Positions 60,178 to 64,000 of a stretch of DNA of 64,000 nt are shown one piece after another. Under the pieces are notes generated by a model. It saw nothing but the letters and a program-made list of their open reading frames with translations, made no database searches and was not told the DNA's origin. The stretch comes from an uncultured Bacteroides sp. (GTDB lineage Bacteria > Bacteroidota > Bacteroidia > Bacteroidales > Bacteroidaceae). The DNA lies in the NCBI RefSeq assembly GCF_963677685.1, contig NZ_OY782186.1, positions 2,170,001-2,234,000 on the forward strand, given 5' to 3'. Every line of letters starts with the position of its first letter. The stretch's first letter is position 1. The translations under genes were made by a program, and so were the position numbers.

Positions 60178-62352
60178 ATGAAACTAATAATAATTTCTAA
60201 TAGGTTACCTATTAAAGTAATAAAGAAAAATGGTAAAATGAGTTTCACCCCAAGCGAGGGTGGGCTGGCTACCGGACTAGCATCTTTGCAAACAACGATG
60301 GAAAAACACTGGATAGGCTGGCCCGGAATATATACAAATGATGATAATGAGAAAGAAATCATCACACAACATCTCAACCGCTTTAATTACCATCCCGTTT
60401 TTTTATCCAAAGAACAAATAGAAGAATATTATCATCAATATAGTAATAGCGTTGTCTGGCCACTATGCCACTATTTCTATGCGCATGTGGACTATGAACT
60501 ATCATCATGGGAAACGTATCGTGAAGTAAACCGATTGTTTGCTCAGATTTCTTCTTTACATATTGAAGAGGGAGACATTGTATGGGTGCAGGATTACCAG
60601 TTGATGCTGCTTCCTATGATGCTGAGAAAAGAGAATGAAAATATCAGCATTGGCTATTTCCATCACATACCTTTCCCATCTTATGAGTTATTTAGAATTT
60701 TACCTGAAAGAGCTGAAATACTGGACGGATTATTGGGAGCTGACCTGATAGGATTCCATACTCCTGATTATATGCGTCACTTTATGAGTGCCGTGGAGCG
60801 TGTGTTGAATATGAAATTCGTAATGGACGAGACGAAATATAACAACCGGGTAATTCATGTTGACTCTTTCCCAATGGGAATAAACTACAAAAAATACAGC
60901 ACTGCTCCTTTGAAGACAGCTCCTCAGAAAATATCGGTAGAATGGAAAAAAAGGTTCGGAAGTCGAAAAATTATTATTTCAGTAGATCGTTTGGATTACA
61001 GCAAAGGAATTCTTCACCGTTTGAAAGCTTTTAATCGTTTCTTGGAAGAATATCCAGAATATCATGAAAAGGTTTCATTGGTAATGATCGTTGTGCCTTC
61101 TCGTGATAAAGTAAATGCGTATGCAGATTTGAAGATGAAAATCAACGAAACCATAGGGATGATTAACGGGAGATATTCTAATTTAAGTTGGACGCCTGTA
61201 CATTACTTCTATCACAGCTTCTCATTCGAAAAATTGATTGCTTTGTATCAGGTGTCGGATATTGCTTTAGTCTCTCCTTTAAGAGATGGAATGAATTTAG
61301 TAGCAAAAGAGTATGTAGCGGCTAAACGAAATACCCCAGGAGTCTTAATCCTGAGTGAAATGGCGGGAGCTGCGCAAGAATTAAGGGATGCAATTATTGT
61401 AAACCCCAATGATATAGATGAATTAAAACGTTCTATGGTAAAAGCGTTAGAAATGCCCGTTGAAGAGCAGGAAAAGCGAATGGCCAAGATGCAAAAAGTG
61501 ATTTCTTCGCAAACGATCCAGAAATGGGCTCGTGACTTTGCAAATGAATTATCTGAAATAAAACAGGAAAATAAATTGCTTACAGCTAAATTGCTGAACG
61601 ATGAAAAGAGAGAACCACTTGTCTCTGATTATCAAAAAGCAAACAAACGATTAATTGTATTAGATTATGACGGAACGTTATCACCCTTTACAAGTATTCC
61701 TGAAGATGCAATTCCTTCTCCTGAGCTAATCGCATTGTTAAACCAATTAATTGATGATCCTAAAAATACGGTAGCAATATCCAGTGGTAGGGATCAGCAA
61801 ACTCTAACAGAATGGTTTGGAGATCTCTCAATAATACTAGCTGCAGAACATGGAGCTTTTGTGCGTCATAAAAATGGCGACTGGGTGAAAAACATTGCAG
61901 AAGAGAAGTGGGATAAGGAAATTGTAGATACTTTGATTAAGATTACGGATAAAACTCCCGGAGCTTTTTTGGAAACCAAGAGAACAGCATTAGTATGGCA
62001 TTACAGAAATGTAGATCCCTGGGCTGCTGCTCTGCGTGAACAGCAGTTGGTCAGCATACTTCGAGACAAATGTGACCGCGAGGGGTTACAGATTATGAAA
62101 GGAAATAAGATTATTGAAGTGAAGACAATGGGATGCGACAAAGGAGCCGTAATTAATAATTTATTAAAGGCCGAAAATTATGATTATATGTTTGCCATTG
62201 GAGATGATACAACAGATGAAGATATGTTTAGAGCAATGCCTCAAAGTGCGTACACTATCAAAGTTGGAGAAGTTTCTGATAGTGCACGCTTTTATTTAAA
62301 ATCACAAAAGGCAGTCTTGCCATTGCTTAAAAAAATGATAGAAAAGGACTAA
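60178..62352 (+). CDS. otsAB: Fused trehalose-6-phosphate synthase / trehalose-6-phosphate phosphatase
   Basis: A 724-residue protein. Residues 1 to ~465 are the GT20 synthase, which joins UDP-glucose (or another nucleotide glucose) and glucose-6-phosphate: IISNRLPIKV at the start, EGGLATGLASL, VWVQDYQLMLLPMMLR, GYFHHIPFPSYELFRILPER, VDRLDYSKGILHRLKAF, and the donor loop SPLRDGMNLVAKEYVA. Residues ~485-720 are the HAD-type phosphatase: LIVLDYDGTLSPF (nucleophile aspartate), VAISSGRDQ, and FAIGDDTTDEDMF. Such fusions release trehalose directly, for osmotic or stress protection. A GH15 gene converges on it with only 5 nt between the stops. Confidence 0.95.
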   Translation: MKLIIISNRLPIKVIKKNGKMSFTPSEGGLATGLASLQTTMEKHWIGWPGIYTNDDNEKEIITQHLNRFNYHPVFLSKEQIEEYYHQYSNSVVWPLCHYFYAHVDYELSSWETYREVNRLFAQISSLHIEEGDIVWVQDYQLMLLPMMLRKENENISIGYFHHIPFPSYELFRILPERAEILDGLLGADLIGFHTPDYMRHFMSAVERVLNMKFVMDETKYNNRVIHVDSFPMGINYKKYSTAPLKTAPQKISVEWKKRFGSRKIIISVDRLDYSKGILHRLKAFNRFLEEYPEYHEKVSLVMIVVPSRDKVNAYADLKMKINETIGMINGRYSNLSWTPVHYFYHSFSFEKLIALYQVSDIALVSPLRDGMNLVAKEYVAAKRNTPGVLILSEMAGAAQELRDAIIVNPNDIDELKRSMVKALEMPVEEQEKRMAKMQKVISSQTIQKWARDFANELSEIKQENKLLTAKLLNDEKREPLVSDYQKANKRLIVLDYDGTLSPFTSIPEDAIPSPELIALLNQLIDDPKNTVAISSGRDQQTLTEWFGDLSIILAAEHGAFVRHKNGDWVKNIAEEKWDKEIVDTLIKITDKTPGAFLETKRTALVWHYRNVDPWAAALREQQLVSILRDKCDREGLQIMKGNKIIEVKTMGCDKGAVINNLLKAENYDYMFAIGDDTTDEDMFRAMPQSAYTIKVGEVSDSARFYLKSQKAVLPLLKKMIEKD

Positions 62353-62357
62353 TTTAT

Positions 62358-64000
62358 TTATGGGCGAATAAAATGAGATTGGGTTTTCTCTTCTGATAAT
62401 AGAATTCCAATGTCGATCATAGCCAAATGAGAGTAAGCTTGGGGAAAATTCCCAAGCTGTCTTTTGGTTATAAAATCTAAATCTTCGCTCATTAATCCTA
62501 CGTGGTTAGCATATGAACATAACTGATTAAATATTCGTTGAGCTTCTTTTTTCTCACCTGTGACATAGAGTGCACGTACAAGCCAAAAAGTGCAAATGGT
62601 AAAAGCCGAAGTTGGCTTACCAAAATCATCTTCATTCTTATAGCGATACATTAAATCGTTATAGAATAGATCTTGTTTTATTCTGGCAACCGTCTTACGA
62701 TACTTTTCATCTTCTGAGTCAATAAAGCCATAAGCCTCCATCAATAACAAGGAAGAATCCATATAATTGTTATCATAAGTCTGCGTGAAGCTTTGAATAT
62801 CCTCTTTCCAACCATACATAAACACATTCTCCTTTATCAATTTAGCTTCTTCACTCCATCTGCCCACAAAATAATCTCTGTTTAAGAGCCTTGCTATCTC
62901 AATACCTCGATCCAAAGCTACCCAACACATTACTTTAGAGAATACAAAATGTTTTTCTTCTCCTCTGATTTCCCAAATGCTTTTATCGGGCTTTCTCCAG
63001 TTTTCGATGACATCTTTAGTTATGATTTTGACAACTTCAAACATCTCTTCTGCTTCATCCAAAGAGCCTGGAAAGTTCAGGAAATATTGATAAATAACGT
63101 CCATCAGATAACCTAAAGAATCGTTTTGTTTCTGAATGTATGCATCGTTGCCAACTCTAACAGGAACAGAGTTTTCATATCCTGCTAAATGAGTCAAGGT
63201 TGTTTCAGTAAGCACTCGCTCGCCCCGTATGCCATACATGATTTGCAGACTGTCGTTCTTTGATTTGAGGATATATTTAATAAAATTGATGAAACGCAAA
63301 GCTGCTCCCGAATGGTTTAGCTTTAATAAGGTTTTGATGGACATCGACGCATCTCTGACCCAACAAAAGCGATAATCCCAATTCCTCGTTTCACCGATTG
63401 CTTCGGGTAAACTTGTGGTAAGTGCAGCTAAAACTGCTCCTGTACGATGATAGGACATCAACTTCAATATCAGCATACTACGGGTTATCTCTTTATTATA
63501 ATCACCAAACTTTCTGGAACGATTGCTCCAATTAAGCCAGTAGACTTTTGTACGTTGGTACTCCAAATTAACCCGCGTTATATCAATTGGTATAAGCTTC
63601 TGATAATATGAAAGCAACAAAAAAGAGTCCTCCACAAGTGTTATCTCTTGATATTGAATGATGCTTTGCAAACTCAAATTAGAATATAGATACATTGTAT
63701 CTTTATGATTATTGGAGGAGTTTGTTCTGATGAACTCATTATTCACCTGAAGGTTGACAGTTACATCCGCAGCATAGTTCATTGCTGGAACATATTTAAT
63801 GCGGATTTTAGGAGAGCCATATAATATGCGAATAAGGCGATATACTTCAGGAGGAGTGTAATGTGTAGTCTCTCCAGTTTTATAACGCGGCATGAAGTCT
63901 AACAGCTCAAATGCAGCAGTGTCACTTTCATATTTTGTTTGCAGAATATTTGTAGATCGAATATATGATTGAGAGATCCGATAATCATCAGATACCTCTA
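62358..64000 (-). CDS. GH15 glucoamylase/trehalase-like glycoside hydrolase (N-terminus beyond the window)
   Basis: The minus-strand frame is open to the last base; the ATG at 63893 is internal, since upstream codons read QSYIRSTNILQTKYESDTAA and FELLDFMPRY, a GH15 signature. About 547 residues are visible of an expected ~600. The catalytic (alpha/alpha)6 domain shows GETRNWDYRFCWVRDASMSI and, near the end, KRQLGNFPQAYSHLAMIDIG. GH15 enzymes of this bacterial subgroup hydrolyse alpha-glucosides, including trehalose in some cases. The convergent trehalose synthesis gene makes trehalose or glycogen-type turnover a reasonable role. No signal peptide can be judged because the start is missing. 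Confidence 0.9.
   Translation of the reverse strand, partial: EVSDDYRISQSYIRSTNILQTKYESDTAAFELLDFMPRYKTGETTHYTPPEVYRLIRILYGSPKIRIKYVPAMNYAADVTVNLQVNNEFIRTNSSNNHKDTMYLYSNLSLQSIIQYQEITLVEDSFLLLSYYQKLIPIDITRVNLEYQRTKVYWLNWSNRSRKFGDYNKEITRSMLILKLMSYHRTGAVLAALTTSLPEAIGETRNWDYRFCWVRDASMSIKTLLKLNHSGAALRFINFIKYILKSKNDSLQIMYGIRGERVLTETTLTHLAGYENSVPVRVGNDAYIQKQNDSLGYLMDVIYQYFLNFPGSLDEAEEMFEVVKIITKDVIENWRKPDKSIWEIRGEEKHFVFSKVMCWVALDRGIEIARLLNRDYFVGRWSEEAKLIKENVFMYGWKEDIQSFTQTYDNNYMDSSLLLMEAYGFIDSEDEKYRKTVARIKQDLFYNDLMYRYKNEDDFGKPTSAFTICTFWLVRALYVTGEKKEAQRIFNQLCSYANHVGLMSEDLDFITKRQLGNFPQAYSHLAMIDIGILLSEEKTQSHFIRP

Overview
The window is a stretch of a Bacteroides-type genome (order Bacteroidales). The signs are Bacteroidetes promoters (TTTG ~20 nt upstream of TAnnTTTG), a bifunctional fucokinase/GDP-fucose pyrophosphorylase, an UpxY-type antiterminator at the head of a capsule operon, TonB-dependent receptors with carboxypeptidase-regulatory-like N-domains, a Wzi capsule protein, HU-like/DUF4248/VirE proteins, and two-domain cobalamin enzymes. 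No rRNA, tRNA or CRISPR array was seen.

Layout. (1) 1-5.4 kb, plus strand: the 3' part of dnaB, then fkp and fucP for L-fucose salvage. (2) 5.4-10.6 kb, mostly minus strand: an accessory block with a 42-residue ORF, an HU-like protein, DUF4248, a VirE/VapE-type primase-ATPase, a small protein with a broken start, and repeat-rich non-coding DNA. (3) 10.3-26.6 kb, plus strand: a surface polysaccharide operon. It has a promoter, a ~300-nt leader with a hairpin, upxY, a dTDP-3-(formylamino)-3,6-dideoxyhexose cassette (two 3,4-ketoisomerases, an ankyrin-tailed N-formyltransferase, an aminotransferase), a Wzx flippase, six glycosyltransferases, an acyltransferase, a Wzy polymerase, and a closing trio of SDR, WecA-like initiating transferase and SDR. 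Most of 11.1-23.7 kb is strongly AT-rich, as expected of transferred polysaccharide genes. (4) 26.6-31.1 kb: an AbiE-type toxin-antitoxin pair whose toxin has an early stop codon, a HAD lipoprotein, and a radical SAM/SPASM/TPR enzyme followed by a protein with seven YGYP(C/NC) repeats. This last pair is the best candidate for an undescribed peptide-modification system. (5) 31.2-35.0 kb: a Wzi-like protein, then gmd-fcl for de novo GDP-L-fucose. With fkp this gives both GDP-fucose routes. (6) 35.1-56.2 kb: a cobalamin region. It has cobI; btuFCD; a long minus-strand operon encoding CobK-CbiD, GNAT, CbiG-CobM, CobL, CobJ-CobH, PepSY, a TonB receptor, CbiK and a second TonB receptor, headed by a cobalamin riboswitch; and, divergently, cobB plus a PduO-type adenosyltransferase. 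All named steps from sirohydrochlorin to cob(II)yrinic acid a,c-diamide by the cobalt-early route have a candidate enzyme. (7) 56.5-64 kb: a third TonB receptor, a decayed ISL3-type transposase, a small basic protein, a fused trehalose-6-phosphate synthase/phosphatase, and a GH15 glucoamylase-like protein cut by the window end.

Family names come from motif recognition by eye. No database search was run, and substrate calls for capsule enzymes are inferences.
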